Positions 50,617 to 62,876 of a stretch of 64,000 nt of DNA are shown here, piece after piece. This stretch comes from Roseateles sp. XES5 (GTDB lineage: Bacteria > Pseudomonadota > Alphaproteobacteria > Rhizobiales > Rhizobiaceae): positions 2,029,501 to 2,093,500 of the forward strand of contig NZ_CP084752.1 of assembly GCF_020535545.1 (NCBI RefSeq). Direction: 5' to 3'. The notes beneath the pieces are model-generated. The model was not told where the DNA came from. It did no database searches and saw only the letters and a list, made by a program, of their open reading frames with translations. Position 1 is the first letter of the stretch, and each line of letters starts with the position of its first letter. The position numbers and the translations under genes were made by a program.

Positions 50617-51371
50617 GCCGCGGCAGGTCCCCGGTAGCTGTAGGTGTAAACGTCGGAAAAGCCGGCACGGCGGTAGAGCGCGACGGCGGCGGCATTGTCC
50701 GCTTCTACCTGCACCCAGGCATGGCGCGCGCCCTTGAGCTTGGCCCAGCGCAGGCTGGCATGCAGCACGGCGGTGCCGAGGCCCTGGCCGCGGCGTTCTT
50801 CGGCAACGCCGAGCTGCAGGATGCCGGCAAGGTCGTTGTCCTGCACGGCGAGCGTCACGGCCGTCGGACCGAAATCCGGCTCCTCGAAGATGAAGAGACC
50901 CGTTTCCGGCTTGATGGCGTTGATGATTTCGGTGAGGCCCGGCTTCAGGGCCGGGTCGTCGCCGGCGACGCGGATGCGCGCGTCGACGAAGCGGCCGACA
51001 TCGCGGCTCGGCAAATGATCCATGCCGTCGTCGCGCGTGAGCGTCGCAAGATCGGCCATCATCACGATCGTGTGGCCGATGTCGGCCCAGCCGGCCGCGT
51101 CCATATAGGCGACGAGCTTTGCCGGCGTCAGCGGCGTCTGGCGCACGAGCAGCGGGCGGCCGTAATCCGCGAAGCGCTTGGCGGCCTTTTCGAGGCGGAT
51201 GTCGATGTCGCGCGTGTCGGAGGGATCGAGCGGATTGACGGAGTTCAGCCGGCGCGAGGGATGGCCTGCCGTCAGCCGGCAGAGCCAGCTTCCGTCATAC
51301 TGCACGCTGGCTGCCGGCCACGCGCGAAAGCCGACGGCTTCCAGCCGCCGGACTTTGGGAAGATCGCTCAT
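50613..51371 (-). CDS. GNAT family N-acetyltransferase
   Basis: A 252-residue acetyltransferase. The C-terminal half carries the acetyl-CoA pyrophosphate-binding loop EERRGQGLGTAVL and the motif-B end NAAAVALYRRAGFSD; the N-terminal half (AWPAASVQYDGSWLCRLTAG, NSVNPLDPSD) is an extra domain seen in related rhizobial proteins. Target unknown. It lies between argJ and mutT in the same minus-strand unit. The ATG at 51371 is preferred to one 27 bp upstream. Confidence 0.85.
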   Translation of the reverse strand: MSDLPKVRRLEAVGFRAWPAASVQYDGSWLCRLTAGHPSRRLNSVNPLDPSDTRDIDIRLEKAAKRFADYGRPLLVRQTPLTPAKLVAYMDAAGWADIGHTIVMMADLATLTRDDGMDHLPSRDVGRFVDARIRVAGDDPALKPGLTEIINAIKPETGLFIFEEPDFGPTAVTLAVQDNDLAGILQLGVAEERRGQGLGTAVLHASLRWAKLKGARHAWVQVEADNAAAVALYRRAGFSDVYTYSYRGPAAA

Positions 51372-51455
51372 CGTCGTCTTTTTTCCGGAAGGGGTCACGC
51401 TGTCCGGGCCTCGATTCCTGTCCAGTGCCGGGCGTTCGCCGCCGCACGTGCTGCT

Positions 51456-52694
51456 TTAGCTGCGATAGTCGCCGTTGATCTCGACATATTCCTTGGTGAG
51501 GTCGCAGGTCCATACGGTCGCGCGGCCCTTGCCGAGACCGATCTCGACGCGCACGGGAATGTCCTCGCGCTTCATCACGGCGGTGGCGGCGGCTTCGGAA
51601 TAGGCGGGATCGCGTTCGCCATCGACGGCGACGCGCACGTCGCCGAACCAGATGGCAAGGCGATCGCGGTCAGCCATCTCGCCGGACTTGCCGACGGCCA
51701 TGACGATACGGCCCCAGTTGGCGTCCTCGCCGGCGACGGCGGTCTTGACCAGCGGGGAATTGGCGATGGAGAGCGCGATGCGTTTGGCCGCGTCGTCGCT
51801 TTCGGCGCCCTCGACGGTGATTTCCACCATCTTGCGTGCGCCTTCGCCGTCACGGACGACCTGGAGGGCGAGATCGCGCAGGAGGTCGTTGAGGGCGACG
51901 CGGAAGCCGTCGAGCGATGCGTCGTCGGCCGTTACCGGCGTCTGGCCGTCAGCGGCGGCAGCGCCGGTCGCGAACAGCATCAGCGTGTCGGAGGTCGAGG
52001 TGTCGCTGTCGACGGTCACGGAATTGAAGGTCGGACCGACGCCGGCCGACAGCAGCGATTGCAGCACGGCGGCGGGAATATCCGCATCGGTGACGACGAA
52101 GGACAGCATGGTGGCCATATTCGGCCGGATCATGCCGGCGCCCTTGGAGATGCCGGTGACGGTGACGGTGACGCCGCCTAGCTCGGCCGTGCGCGTGGCA
52201 ACCTTCGGATAGGTGTCCGTGGTCATGATCGCTTTGGCGGCCTCGAACCAGAAGTCTTCCGTACCGGAGGCGGCAAGGCTGTCGAGAACGCCGGAGAATT
52301 TCGTCGCGTCGAGCGGTTCGCCGATCACGCCGGTGGAGGCGAGGAAGATTTCGCCTTCGCTGCAGCCGATCGCCCTGGCGGCGGCTTCCGCCGTCATCCT
52401 GGTCGATTCGCGGCCCTTGCGGCCGGTAAAGGCATTGGCGTTGCCGGAATTGACCACCACGGCGCGGGCGACGCCGCCGGGAAGGTTGGCGCGGCAGAAG
52501 TCGACCGGGGCGGAAGGGCACTTGGAGCGCGTGAAGACGCCTGCGACCGCCGCGGGGCGATCGAAGACCATCATCAGCACGTCCATCCGGTTCTTGTACT
52601 TGATCCCGGCGGCGGCGGTTGCCATGCGCACGCCGCGTACGGGCGGCATTTCGGCATAGGTTTTCGGTGCGAGCGGCGAGATGGAACCGGACAT
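51456..52694 (-). CDS. argJ: Bifunctional ornithine acetyltransferase / N-acetylglutamate synthase
   Basis: Moves acetyl from N-acetylornithine to glutamate, closing the cyclic arginine pathway. The 412-residue precursor is cleaved by itself before the nucleophile; the site is A194-T195 in [10 protein letters not shown]. Other signatures are [11 protein letters not shown] and the C-terminal end of the beta chain ([15 protein letters not shown]). It lies downstream of a parvulin gene, separated by a terminator, and heads argJ-GNAT-mutT. Confidence 0.95.
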   Translation of the reverse strand: MSGSISPLAPKTYAEMPPVRGVRMATAAAGIKYKNRMDVLMMVFDRPAAVAGVFTRSKCPSAPVDFCRANLPGGVARAVVVNSGNANAFTGRKGRESTRMTAEAAARAIGCSEGEIFLASTGVIGEPLDATKFSGVLDSLAASGTEDFWFEAAKAIMTTDTYPKVATRTAELGGVTVTVTGISKGAGMIRPNMATMLSFVVTDADIPAAVLQSLLSAGVGPTFNSVTVDSDTSTSDTLMLFATGAAAADGQTPVTADDASLDGFRVALNDLLRDLALQVVRDGEGARKMVEITVEGAESDDAAKRIALSIANSPLVKTAVAGEDANWGRIVMAVGKSGEMADRDRLAIWFGDVRVAVDGERDPAYSEAAATAVMKREDIPVRVEIGLGKGRATVWTCDLTKEYVEINGDYRS

Positions 52695-52710
52695 TCGTGT
52701 TTTCCTGCGG

Positions 52711-52739
52711 GAAGAAAGGCCCGGCGAGAGCGCCGGGCC
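52711..52739 (-). terminator. Rho-independent terminator between the parvulin gene and argJ
   Basis: On the minus strand a 9-bp perfect stem GGCCCGGCG/CGCCGGGCC with a CTCT loop is followed by TTTCTTCC. It begins 9 bp after the parvulin stop and suggests that argJ has its own promoter or depends on readthrough. Confidence 0.7.
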
Positions 52740-52747
52740 GTTGTTGC

Positions 52748-53647
52748 TTACTGCTGGCCTTCGGTGGCCGGGGCGGCTTCGCCTTCACCTTCGGCAGCTG
52801 GCTTGTTGACCCCGTCGTAGGCGGTCTTCAGTGCGGCGTCCTTGATGTCGACCGGAGCGGCGGCCTTGGCCTTTTCCAGAAGCTCCAGATACTTGTCGCG
52901 CATGACGAGCTGACGAACCTGGCCTTCGACCTGGTCCAGCGCCGGGGGCTGCTGCTTGCGCTTGTCTTCCACCTTGATGACGTGGAAGCCGAACTGCGTC
53001 TTGACCGGCTCCTTCGAATAGGCGCCCTTTTCAAGAGCGAAGGCGGCCGCCTCGAATTCCGGAACCATGCGGCCCTTGGCGAAGTAGCCGAGGTCGCCGC
53101 CTTCCGACTTGTTCGGGTCGGTCGACTTTTCCTTGGCGATCTCGATGAAGTCCTTGCCGGCGTCGAGGTCCTTGATGATGGCCTTCGCTTCTTCCTCGGT
53201 CTTGACGAGGATGTGGCGGGCGCGGATCTCGTCTTCCGGCGTGATGGCGGCGACTTCCTTGTCGTAGCGCGCCTTCACCTCTTCCGGCGTGACGGCATCG
53301 ACGACGTGCTTCTTGAAATAGGCGTTGTGCAGTTCGCGGTCGGTGAGGAACGCCAGGCGCTGCTTGAAGTCGGCGCTGTCCTTCAGGCCTTCCTTGTCGG
53401 CGTCGGCTGCCAGCAGCTTGACGTCGATGATGGAGGAGAGCGCAGCGACGCGCTTCTGATCGTCTGGCAGGTTGGCGAGCTGCGGGTCGAGGCCGGCGAT
53501 GGCCAGTTTCAGCTCCGATTCGTGGATCTCGACCGCGCCGACCTTGGCGACGACCGGGTCCGCGGCAGCGTCTTCCGCACGGACGCTGGTGCTGGCGGCG
53601 GCGATCGCGATCAGGGCGACTGCCGCGAGCTTGCTGTACTTGAACAT
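52748..53647 (-). CDS. Periplasmic parvulin-type peptidyl-prolyl isomerase
   Basis: A 299-residue exported protein: signal peptide (about 1-25, ending STSVRAED), N-terminal chaperone helices (about 40-125) and a PpiC rotamase domain (about 135-230, [43 protein letters not shown]). The Glu/Ala-rich tail is low complexity. It resembles SurA/PrsA-like isomerases that help outer-membrane protein folding. The ATG at 53647 sets the signal peptide at the N-terminus. It is divergent from secA, a sensible pairing of export and folding functions. Confidence 0.9.
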   Translation of the reverse strand: MFKYSKLAAVALIAIAAASTSVRAEDAAADPVVAKVGAVEIHESELKLAIAGLDPQLANLPDDQKRVAALSSIIDVKLLAADADKEGLKDSADFKQRLAFLTDRELHNAYFKKHVVDAVTPEEVKARYDKEVAAITPEDEIRARHILVKTEEEAKAIIKDLDAGKDFIEIAKEKSTDPNKSEGGDLGYFAKGRMVPEFEAAAFALEKGAYSKEPVKTQFGFHVIKVEDKRKQQPPALDQVEGQVRQLVMRDKYLELLEKAKAAAPVDIKDAALKTAYDGVNKPAAEGEGEAAPATEGQQ

Positions 53648-53883
53648 TACGAAAAGACCTTTCACATCCTCGCCGGAATCGGGTCGATATCCGGTGCCAG
53701 ACGGCTCAACACCACCAGAATGTGGCAGTTGTGCAACCGCCAGAGCCGTTGACATCATTCGACCCCCCTCTTATCTGTCACGCAATCCCGCGTCCAGAAC
53801 AGTTTCCGGGCGTTTCACGGCTTTGCGCGCAATATCGTGCGACCCGTCACGCGCCGGGCGCCCTTAAAGAAAGGACCATTCTG

Positions 53884-56598
<2,715 letters not shown>

Positions 56599-56665
56599 TC
56601 CCGGGCGGTACGATCCTCGGGAGCACCCCGGGGATCCGTCCATAGCCGCACTCTGCACCGTCTCG

Positions 56666-56692
56666 ATGCCGCCTTCGGGCGGCATTTTCTTT
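56666..56692 (+). terminator. Rho-independent terminator after secA
   Basis: An 8-bp perfect stem ATGCCGCC/GGCGGCAT with a TTCG tetraloop, followed by TTTCTTT. It lies 68 bp after the secA stop. Confidence 0.85.
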
Positions 56693-56787
56693 GCGTGGCA
56701 GAAGGGTTTTACCCAACCGTTTGTTAACCCTGATCTGACAAGACTGACGCTCCTGTAGTTTTGCGTAGCGTTCGGGTTCCTGTGTTG

Positions 56788-58203
56788 ATGGCGGTCATTC
56801 AGTCGGCGGAAAGGTTGCTGCCAGCAGGTCTGCGCGGCAAGACGGAACCGCTTTTGCGCGCGCTCACCAGCGACGATCCGCGCAACCTCGCCCAGCGCAT
56901 GGCGCTCATCACCTTCGCCATCCGCGTCGTCAGCGCTGCCATCGCCTTCGTGTCGCAGATCATTCTCGCCCGTGTGATGGGTGAATTCGAATACGGCATT
57001 TTCGTCTTCGTCTGGGCGCTGGTCGTCATCTGCGGCGATCTTTCCTGCCTCGGCTTCCACACCACCGTCGTGCGCTTCCTGCCGGGTTATGCCGGGCGCA
57101 GCGCCCTGGCGGAAATCCGGGGTCTCACCTCGACGGCCCGCGTCTTCGCGATGCTGTCCTCGACAGCGCTTGCCGTCGTCGGTTTCCTCTGCCTCTGGTT
57201 CTTCCACGAGGCCTTTGCCGACTACTATGTCGTCCCCCTGTTCATCGGCCTCTTCTGCATGCCGATGATCGCGCTCGGCGATGTGCTGGACAGCACGGCG
57301 CGCGCCCATAGCTGGGCGCTGGTGGCGCTCAGCCCCACCTATATCATCCGGCCGCTGCTCATTCTCGTCTTCATGGTGCTGGCCGTGTGGCTGGACAGGC
57401 CCCATACGGCGCAGACCGCTATGGTCGCGGCTCTTGCCGCCACCTATCTCACCACGGTCATACAGTTCGCCAGCATCGTGCGGCGGCTCGGCAAGCGCTA
57501 CATTCCCGGTCCACGCAAGCTCGAATTCTCCCTGTGGATCAAGGCGGCGCTGCCGATCTTCGTCATCGAGGGTTTCGGCTTCCTGCTCACCAATTCCGAC
57601 GTCATCGTCGTCGGCCTCTTCCTCGATCCCGAGAGCGTCGCGATCTATTTCGCCGCGGCCAAGACGGTGGCGCTGGTGCACTTCGTCTTCTTCTCGGTGA
57701 AGGCCGCTGCCGCCCCTCGCTTTTCGGCGCTGTTTTCTGCCGGCGACCGGCTGGCGCTCGCGCGCTTTGCCGGCGAGACCGTGCGCTGGAGCTTCTGGCC
57801 CTCGCTCGCCGTCGGGCTCGGCGTGCTGGCGCTCGGCCATTTCCTGCTGTCGCTCTTCGGCCCGGCCTTCACGGCGGGTCACAGCCTGATGGCGATCCTG
57901 CTGGCTGGCGTTCTCGCCAAGGCGCTGGTCGGCCCCGGCGAGGTGCTGCTTACCATGTCTGGCGAACAGCGGCTCTGCGTCATGGTCTATGCCATCGCGC
58001 TGGCCGCCAATATCGGCCTCAACATCACGCTCATTCCGCTCTTCGGCGTGACGGGTGCCGCAATCGCCACGGCCAGCGCCATGGTGGTGGAGGCCGTGCT
58101 TCTGCATCTTGCCGTGCGCGGCAAGCTTTCGATCATTCTCTTCGCCTTCGCCAATCCGGTGACGGCGAAACTTGCCAACGGGGTGGACCACCATGACCGA
58201 TAG
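56788..58203 (+). CDS. Oligosaccharide flippase family protein (Wzx/PST type)
   Basis: A 471-residue membrane protein with about 12-14 hydrophobic helices and the polysaccharide-transporter pattern (SQIILARVMGEFEYGIFVFV near the start, NSDVIVVGLFLDPESVAIYF in the middle). Such proteins flip lipid-linked sugar units across the inner membrane for exopolysaccharide, LPS or capsule. The start is uncertain: ATG at 56788, or GTG/TTG codons just upstream; none has a clear ribosome site. Its 3' end overlaps the FemAB/BioF2-like gene by 11 bp. Confidence 0.83.
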   Translation: MAVIQSAERLLPAGLRGKTEPLLRALTSDDPRNLAQRMALITFAIRVVSAAIAFVSQIILARVMGEFEYGIFVFVWALVVICGDLSCLGFHTTVVRFLPGYAGRSALAEIRGLTSTARVFAMLSSTALAVVGFLCLWFFHEAFADYYVVPLFIGLFCMPMIALGDVLDSTARAHSWALVALSPTYIIRPLLILVFMVLAVWLDRPHTAQTAMVAALAATYLTTVIQFASIVRRLGKRYIPGPRKLEFSLWIKAALPIFVIEGFGFLLTNSDVIVVGLFLDPESVAIYFAAAKTVALVHFVFFSVKAAAAPRFSALFSAGDRLALARFAGETVRWSFWPSLAVGLGVLALGHFLLSLFGPAFTAGHSLMAILLAGVLAKALVGPGEVLLTMSGEQRLCVMVYAIALAANIGLNITLIPLFGVTGAAIATASAMVVEAVLLHLAVRGKLSIILFAFANPVTAKLANGVDHHDR

Positions 58204-59464
58204 CCACGGCTTCGACCATGCGATTGCGGCAGGACGCGCCCAGGCCGCCATTCCGCCCGCCGCCGCGCATGCCCAGCCGCCGGCGGACCAGCGCATTGCG
58301 ACCGGTCGTCCCGGCCGCACGCTCGCGCTCTACCCGGCGACGGCCGGCTATGAGCTGCAGCAGGAACTCGATTTCCTGTCGAACCGCGTGATGGAGCCGA
58401 ACGTCTTCTTCACCGGCCGCTTCCTCGCGCCGGCCATGCCGCGCCTTGAAGACCGCACCGTGCGGCTCTCGGTCATTCGCGACGAGAGCGGCGGGCGCAG
58501 CCGCATGCGCTTCCTGATGCCCTTCTCCATCGAGAAGCCGGGCTTCTCCATCGGTTCCAGCATCCTGCGCGCCTGGTCCAATCCGTTCGGTCCGCTCGGC
58601 ACGCCGCTCGTCGATGCCGAGGATGCGGCCGAAACGCTCGACAACCTGCTGGAGGCGCTTTCCGGCTCGGGGACCGGCCTGCCGCCGATCCTCGTTCTGC
58701 CGGACCTGCGCCTCAATGGTCCCTTCGCCCAGTTGATGCGCGCCGTCGCCATCGGCCGCAACCTGCCGGTCAACATCACGGATACCTATCGCCGGCCGAT
58801 GCTGGACAGTCTCGTCGACGGCCAGACCTATCTGCAGCACGCCATTTCGCCCGAGCATTTCCGTGAGTTGCGCCGGCAGTGGCGCAAGCTCGATCAGCTC
58901 GGGGCGCTCAGCTACAACGTCGCCCGCCAGCCGGCGGATATCCGGCTGCGCATGGAAGAGTTCCTGCTGCTGGAAGCCTCCGGCTGGAAGGGCCGCGGCC
59001 GCACGGCCATGATCAACGACCGTTACCGTGCCGCCTTCGCCCGCGAAGCGATCACCAACCTGGCCGAGACCGACGGCGTGCGCATCCACACGCTGGATCT
59101 CGATGGCCGCGCCATCGCCTCCATGGTCGTCTTCATGTCCGGTGGCGAAGCCTATACGTGGAAGACGGCCTATGACGAGGAATTCGCCAAATACTCGCCG
59201 GGCAAACTGCTGGTGGCCGAACTCACCGAATGGCATCTCGATGACGCGAATATCGCCCGCTCGGATTCCTGCGCGGTGCCGGATCACCCCGTCATGAGCC
59301 GCTTCTGGGAGGAGCGCGAGGACATGGGCACGCTCGTCATCGGCCTGCAGGCAAACCGCGACCGCGACGTGCGGCAGGTCGCGACCCAGCTTCACCTCTA
59401 CCGCAACACCCGCAACGTGGCGCGGCTGCTGCGCGAGAAGATCCGCTCGCTGGCACGGCGATAG
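58193..59464 (+). CDS. GNAT/BioF2-like (CelD/FemAB-type) acyltransferase domain protein
   Basis: A 423-residue protein with a variable N-terminus (about 1-50, Ala/Pro-rich) and a BioF2-like acetyltransferase domain (about 200-370): FRELRRQWRKLDQLGALSYN, the FLLLEASGWKGRGRTAM motif and AYTWKTAYDEEFAKYSPGKL. Such CelD/BcsL proteins occur in polysaccharide clusters and are thought to acylate the polymer or its precursor. The ATG at 58193 overlaps the flippase stop, so the two are coupled. Target unknown. Confidence 0.82.
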   Translation: MTDSHGFDHAIAAGRAQAAIPPAAAHAQPPADQRIATGRPGRTLALYPATAGYELQQELDFLSNRVMEPNVFFTGRFLAPAMPRLEDRTVRLSVIRDESGGRSRMRFLMPFSIEKPGFSIGSSILRAWSNPFGPLGTPLVDAEDAAETLDNLLEALSGSGTGLPPILVLPDLRLNGPFAQLMRAVAIGRNLPVNITDTYRRPMLDSLVDGQTYLQHAISPEHFRELRRQWRKLDQLGALSYNVARQPADIRLRMEEFLLLEASGWKGRGRTAMINDRYRAAFAREAITNLAETDGVRIHTLDLDGRAIASMVVFMSGGEAYTWKTAYDEEFAKYSPGKLLVAELTEWHLDDANIARSDSCAVPDHPVMSRFWEEREDMGTLVIGLQANRDRDVRQVATQLHLYRNTRNVARLLREKIRSLARR

Positions 59465-59512
59465 AGCCTTTCCAGCCGAAGAGGCGCGGCCTCTGCGTCG
59501 GACAGTACGGCG

Positions 59513-61156
59513 TCAGGCCGCGTACGGCGTTTCTTCCGCCGCCTGCTTGCGCAGCTGGTGGCGGATGACCTTGCCGGAGGTCGTCAGTGGCAGCGACTCC
59601 ACGAAATCCACCTCGCGCGGATATTCGTGCATCGAAAGCCGCGACTTCACCCATTCGCGAATGTCCGAGGCGAGCGCCGGCGAGGGCACGTTGCCGGGAC
59701 GCAGCATCACATAGGCCTTGACGATTTCCGTGCGCACCGGGTCCGGTTTGCCGACCGCGGCGGCAAGCTGCACGGCGGGGTGGCCGGCCAGGCAATCCTC
59801 GATCTCGCTCGGGCCGATGCGGTAACCGGAAGAGGTGATGACATCGTCGTCGCGGCCGAAGAAAGTGACGTAGCCTTCCTCGTCCATGCGGCCGAGGTCG
59901 CCCGTCGTCATCCAGTCGCCGATGAACTTTTCCGCCGTCGCCTTGTCGTTCTTCCAGTAGCCGAGGAACATGACCGGGTCCGGCCGCTTGACCGCGACCT
60001 GTCCGACCGTGCCGCGCGGCAGCTCCCGGCCGGCCGCATCGATGATGGCGACCACATGGCCCGGCACGGCCTTGCCGATCGGTCCCGGCCGCGACACGCC
60101 GAGCTTGCCGATGGAGCCGAGCACGATGTTGCATTCGGTCTGGCCGTAGAACTCGTTGATGGTGATGCCGAGCGTATCGCGCACCCATTCCCAGGTTTCA
60201 CGGCCGAGAGATTCGCCCGCCGAGCCGATGGTGCGCAGGTTCAGCCGGTACTTTTCCCGCGGATGGGCGATCGTCTTCATCAGGCGCAGCGCCGTCGGTG
60301 GGATGAACGCATTGCGCACGTCCATGTCCTGCATGATGCGATAGGCCATGTCGGGATCGAATTTCTGGCCGGGGGAGGACACGACGGGCACACCGAGCAG
60401 CAGCGCCGGCAGCAGCACGTTGAGAAGGCCGCCCGCCCAGGCCCAGTCCGAGGGCGTCCAGATGCGGTCGCCGGGCTGCGGCAGGAATTCGTGGTGCATC
60501 TGGAAGCCCGGCACATGGCCGAGCAGCACGCGGTGCCCATGCAGCGCGCCCTTCGGCGGGCCAGTGGTGCCGGACGTATAGATCATCATCGCCGGATCGT
60601 CCGGCCAGCTGTCGACGGCCTCGAAGGGGCCGGCGTGCCTGGCGAGCAGATCGTGGAAGGACTTTGCCTCGGGGTCGGCGGCCGGCTCGGTCGCAATCAC
60701 GAGGTCGAGCGTCGGAAGCTCGGCACGGATCGGCCCGAGGCGTTCGGCGCCGAAGCGGTTGGTGACGATGGCCTTTGCTTCGGCATTCTTCAGCCGGAAG
60801 AGCAGGGCATCCGCGCCGAAGAGCAGAGCGAGCGGCAGGGCGATGGCGCCGAGCTTATAGATGGCGAGGTGGGCGATGACTGTCTCGAAGCCCTGCGGCA
60901 GCAGGATCGCGACGCGGTCGCCCCTTTCGATGCCTTCCGCCTTGAGCGCCGCGGCAAAGGCGTCGGACCGGGCGGCAAGCGCGCCATAGGTCAGGGCAAG
61001 CGGCGGCGCATCCGGCAGGAAATGTTGCAGACAGACGCGGTCCGGCTCACGCGCCGCCCACGCATTGGAGACGGCGGTGCCGATGTTGAACCGGTCCGGA
61101 ATCTGCCATCGGAAATCCCGGTACAGCGCATCATAGGTCGGTCTTTCGACGAGCAT
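59513..61156 (-). CDS. Acyl-CoA synthetase (AMP-binding, acetyl/medium-chain type)
   Basis: A 547-residue ANL-superfamily enzyme that activates a carboxylate as acyl-AMP and then thioesterifies it to CoA. It has the P-loop-like MIYTSGTTGPPKGALHGH (about 190-207), the NEFYGQTECN motif, TGDLGRMDEEGYVTFFGR and the C-terminal catalytic lysine in PLTTSGKVIRHQLR. The sequence resembles acetyl-CoA-synthetase-like proteins; chain length preference is not evident. It is convergent with the FemAB-like gene and lies 73 bp downstream of the BON gene. Confidence 0.88.
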   Translation of the reverse strand: MLVERPTYDALYRDFRWQIPDRFNIGTAVSNAWAAREPDRVCLQHFLPDAPPLALTYGALAARSDAFAAALKAEGIERGDRVAILLPQGFETVIAHLAIYKLGAIALPLALLFGADALLFRLKNAEAKAIVTNRFGAERLGPIRAELPTLDLVIATEPAADPEAKSFHDLLARHAGPFEAVDSWPDDPAMMIYTSGTTGPPKGALHGHRVLLGHVPGFQMHHEFLPQPGDRIWTPSDWAWAGGLLNVLLPALLLGVPVVSSPGQKFDPDMAYRIMQDMDVRNAFIPPTALRLMKTIAHPREKYRLNLRTIGSAGESLGRETWEWVRDTLGITINEFYGQTECNIVLGSIGKLGVSRPGPIGKAVPGHVVAIIDAAGRELPRGTVGQVAVKRPDPVMFLGYWKNDKATAEKFIGDWMTTGDLGRMDEEGYVTFFGRDDDVITSSGYRIGPSEIEDCLAGHPAVQLAAAVGKPDPVRTEIVKAYVMLRPGNVPSPALASDIREWVKSRLSMHEYPREVDFVESLPLTTSGKVIRHQLRKQAAEETPYAA

Positions 61157-61229
61157 GCCGCGTCACTCCAGTTTGCTGCACTGCACTAGCATTCTGGAGA
61201 AAAACGGGCAATGGCGGGTTTTTGCAGGC

Positions 61230-61493
61230 TCAAAGCCAGGAGAGGCGGTTGTCGACCTCGCTGACATCCTTGAGGGAGCCCGCCACCGCGACCGCCCGGT
61301 CCGCCTCCTCGGCGGTGCCGACGCTGCCGGAAAGAATGATCCGCGTGCCCTTGCAGGTCACGGTGATGTCGGACGCGTCCACGTCGCCCGCCACCGAAAG
61401 CGCATCGGCGACCGCCGCTTCCAGCCAGGCGGGGTGCGGACCGTCGAAATGTTCGGGTGGTTCGCCGTTGAAAGTGCCTTCCTTGAAAACCAT
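61230..61493 (-). CDS. BON domain-containing protein
   Basis: An 87-residue cytoplasmic protein (no signal peptide) consisting of one BON domain: AWLEAAVADALSVAGDVDAS, then ITVTCKGTRIILSGSVGTAE and VAVAGSLKDVSEVDNRLSWL. BON domains bind phospholipid or associate with the envelope and often occur in osmotic stress proteins such as OsmY. Its start at 61493 gives MVFKEGTFNGEPPEHFDG. An 18-bp tandem repeat begins 29 bp upstream. Confidence 0.85.
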   Translation of the reverse strand: MVFKEGTFNGEPPEHFDGPHPAWLEAAVADALSVAGDVDASDITVTCKGTRIILSGSVGTAEEADRAVAVAGSLKDVSEVDNRLSWL

Positions 61494-61845
61494 GACGCGC
61501 TCCTTTGACCGGTTTCGCGATGAAACGGGAAACGAAGGGGAAACGGACAACGAAGGGATTTGTTCGCCACGCGCATGTCGTGGCCCGCCCTGTTTGCCGG
61601 AAAAGAAAGGTAGCCCCAAAATGGTTGAGACCCAAGAGCGTGCACACCGCCCTCGGGTCCCCCTCACAACCGCATCCGGGGGTGTCAGCAGTTGCACATA
61701 GAAAATGCGGCTGCGCAAAATTTGTTCCCGCTAAAATGCAGGATTTTTTGAGGGGCAATCTGGGTTCGCCCCGTCGCCGCATCTCGACAGGGGGAGGGGA
61801 GACGAACTAGGCTTTTTCTTCGCAATAGATTATGGATCGTCCGGA
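61494..61845. other. Divergent intergenic region between BON and AraC genes
   Basis: 352 bp without a supported gene. Near the BON side it has an 18-bp tandem repeat (61522-61557). The middle (about 61600-61700) is GC-mixed with no recognised motif, and the AraC side (about 61715-61760) is AT-rich (CGCAAAATTTGTTCCCGCTA), where the araC-type gene's promoter may lie. Small open frames here have no family resemblance. Confidence 0.5.
61522..61557. repeat. 18-bp tandem repeat upstream of the BON gene
   Basis: Two adjacent copies, GAAACGGGAAACGAAGGG (61522-61539) and GAAACGGACAACGAAGGG (61540-61557), differing at two positions. A direct repeat this close to a start codon may be a regulator-binding array or slippage; no function is known. 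Confidence 0.8.
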
Positions 61846-62760
61846 ATGGATCCGCTCAGCGACATCATCGCCTTGCTCCGGCCCAGCACGGCCATTTCCA
61901 AGCCCATCACCGGTCGCGGCCGATGGGGTGTGCGCTATGCCGCGCACCACGCGCCCGGCTTCACCATCATCCTCGAGGGCGCGTGCTGGATCGCGTTCGA
62001 GGGAGAGGCGCCCTTGCGGATTCAAAAAGGCGATTTTCTTCTCGTGCCGTCGTCTCCCGCCTTTACGCTGAGCAGCCATCCTGGCATGGCATGCGAACCC
62101 CGCGCGCCCATGGAGACGGCCGTCCGCCACGGCGAGACGGAGGGCGATCCCGATTTCGTCTCGCTCGGCGGCACCTTCCGCATCGAGGCGGCGAACGCGC
62201 CGCTTCTGCTCGCGCTCCTGCCGCGGATCATCCATATCCCCGCCTCGGAGGGGCGGAGCGACAAGCTCGGCCGCGTGATCGGCCTCATCATGGAGGAATG
62301 TTCAAGCGAGGATCCCGGCAGGGACATGATCCTGCCGCGCATGCTCGAAGTGCTTCTGATCGAGGCGCTGCGGGCGCAGGAGATCGCCGCCGATGCGGCG
62401 CAAGCCGGCCTCCTGCGGGGGCTGCGCGATCCCGCGCTCGGCCGCGTGCTGCGCGCCATGCATGCGGACGTGCGGGCCGGCTGGACCGTGGCCGGCCTGG
62501 CGAAGCTCGCCGGCCTTTCCCGTTCCGCCTTCGCCGCGCGTTTCGGCGCGATTCTCGGCTGTGGCCCCATCGAATATCTTGCCCGCTGGCGTATGGCGCT
62601 TGCCAAGGACGCCCTGGTGCGCGGATCAAAAACGCTGGACAGAATCGCCGAGGAGGTCGGTTATGAATCGGCCAGTGCGTTCAGCACGGCCTTCCGCAAG
62701 AGGCTCGGCTGCTCGCCCGGCCGCTTCGCCCGCACGGGCAGTGCGGCCAGTGTGGTCTAG
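61846..62760 (+). CDS. AraC family transcriptional regulator with cupin N-terminus
   Basis: A 304-residue regulator with an N-terminal cupin-like sensor domain (about 1-180: SKPITGRGRWGVRYAAHHAP, PLRIQKGDFLLVPSSPAFTL) and two helix-turn-helix motifs at the C-terminus (about 205-300: WTVAGLAKLAGLSRSAFAAR and TLDRIAEEVGYESASAFSTA). This AraC type (cupin_6 group) usually controls an adjacent oxidoreductase gene. Here the SDR starts 116 bp downstream on the same strand and is the probable target. Confidence 0.88.
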   Translation: MDPLSDIIALLRPSTAISKPITGRGRWGVRYAAHHAPGFTIILEGACWIAFEGEAPLRIQKGDFLLVPSSPAFTLSSHPGMACEPRAPMETAVRHGETEGDPDFVSLGGTFRIEAANAPLLLALLPRIIHIPASEGRSDKLGRVIGLIMEECSSEDPGRDMILPRMLEVLLIEALRAQEIAADAAQAGLLRGLRDPALGRVLRAMHADVRAGWTVAGLAKLAGLSRSAFAARFGAILGCGPIEYLARWRMALAKDALVRGSKTLDRIAEEVGYESASAFSTAFRKRLGCSPGRFARTGSAASVV

Positions 62761-62876
62761 GACGCTTCAGTCCTGCACGCATTTGGACGATCGAGCAATA
62801 GAATTGGACTTTGAATTATGGTTCGTCCTGAATGAGGGGCGTATCCAGGGGACATCCGAAACGAATGGAGCCCCCA

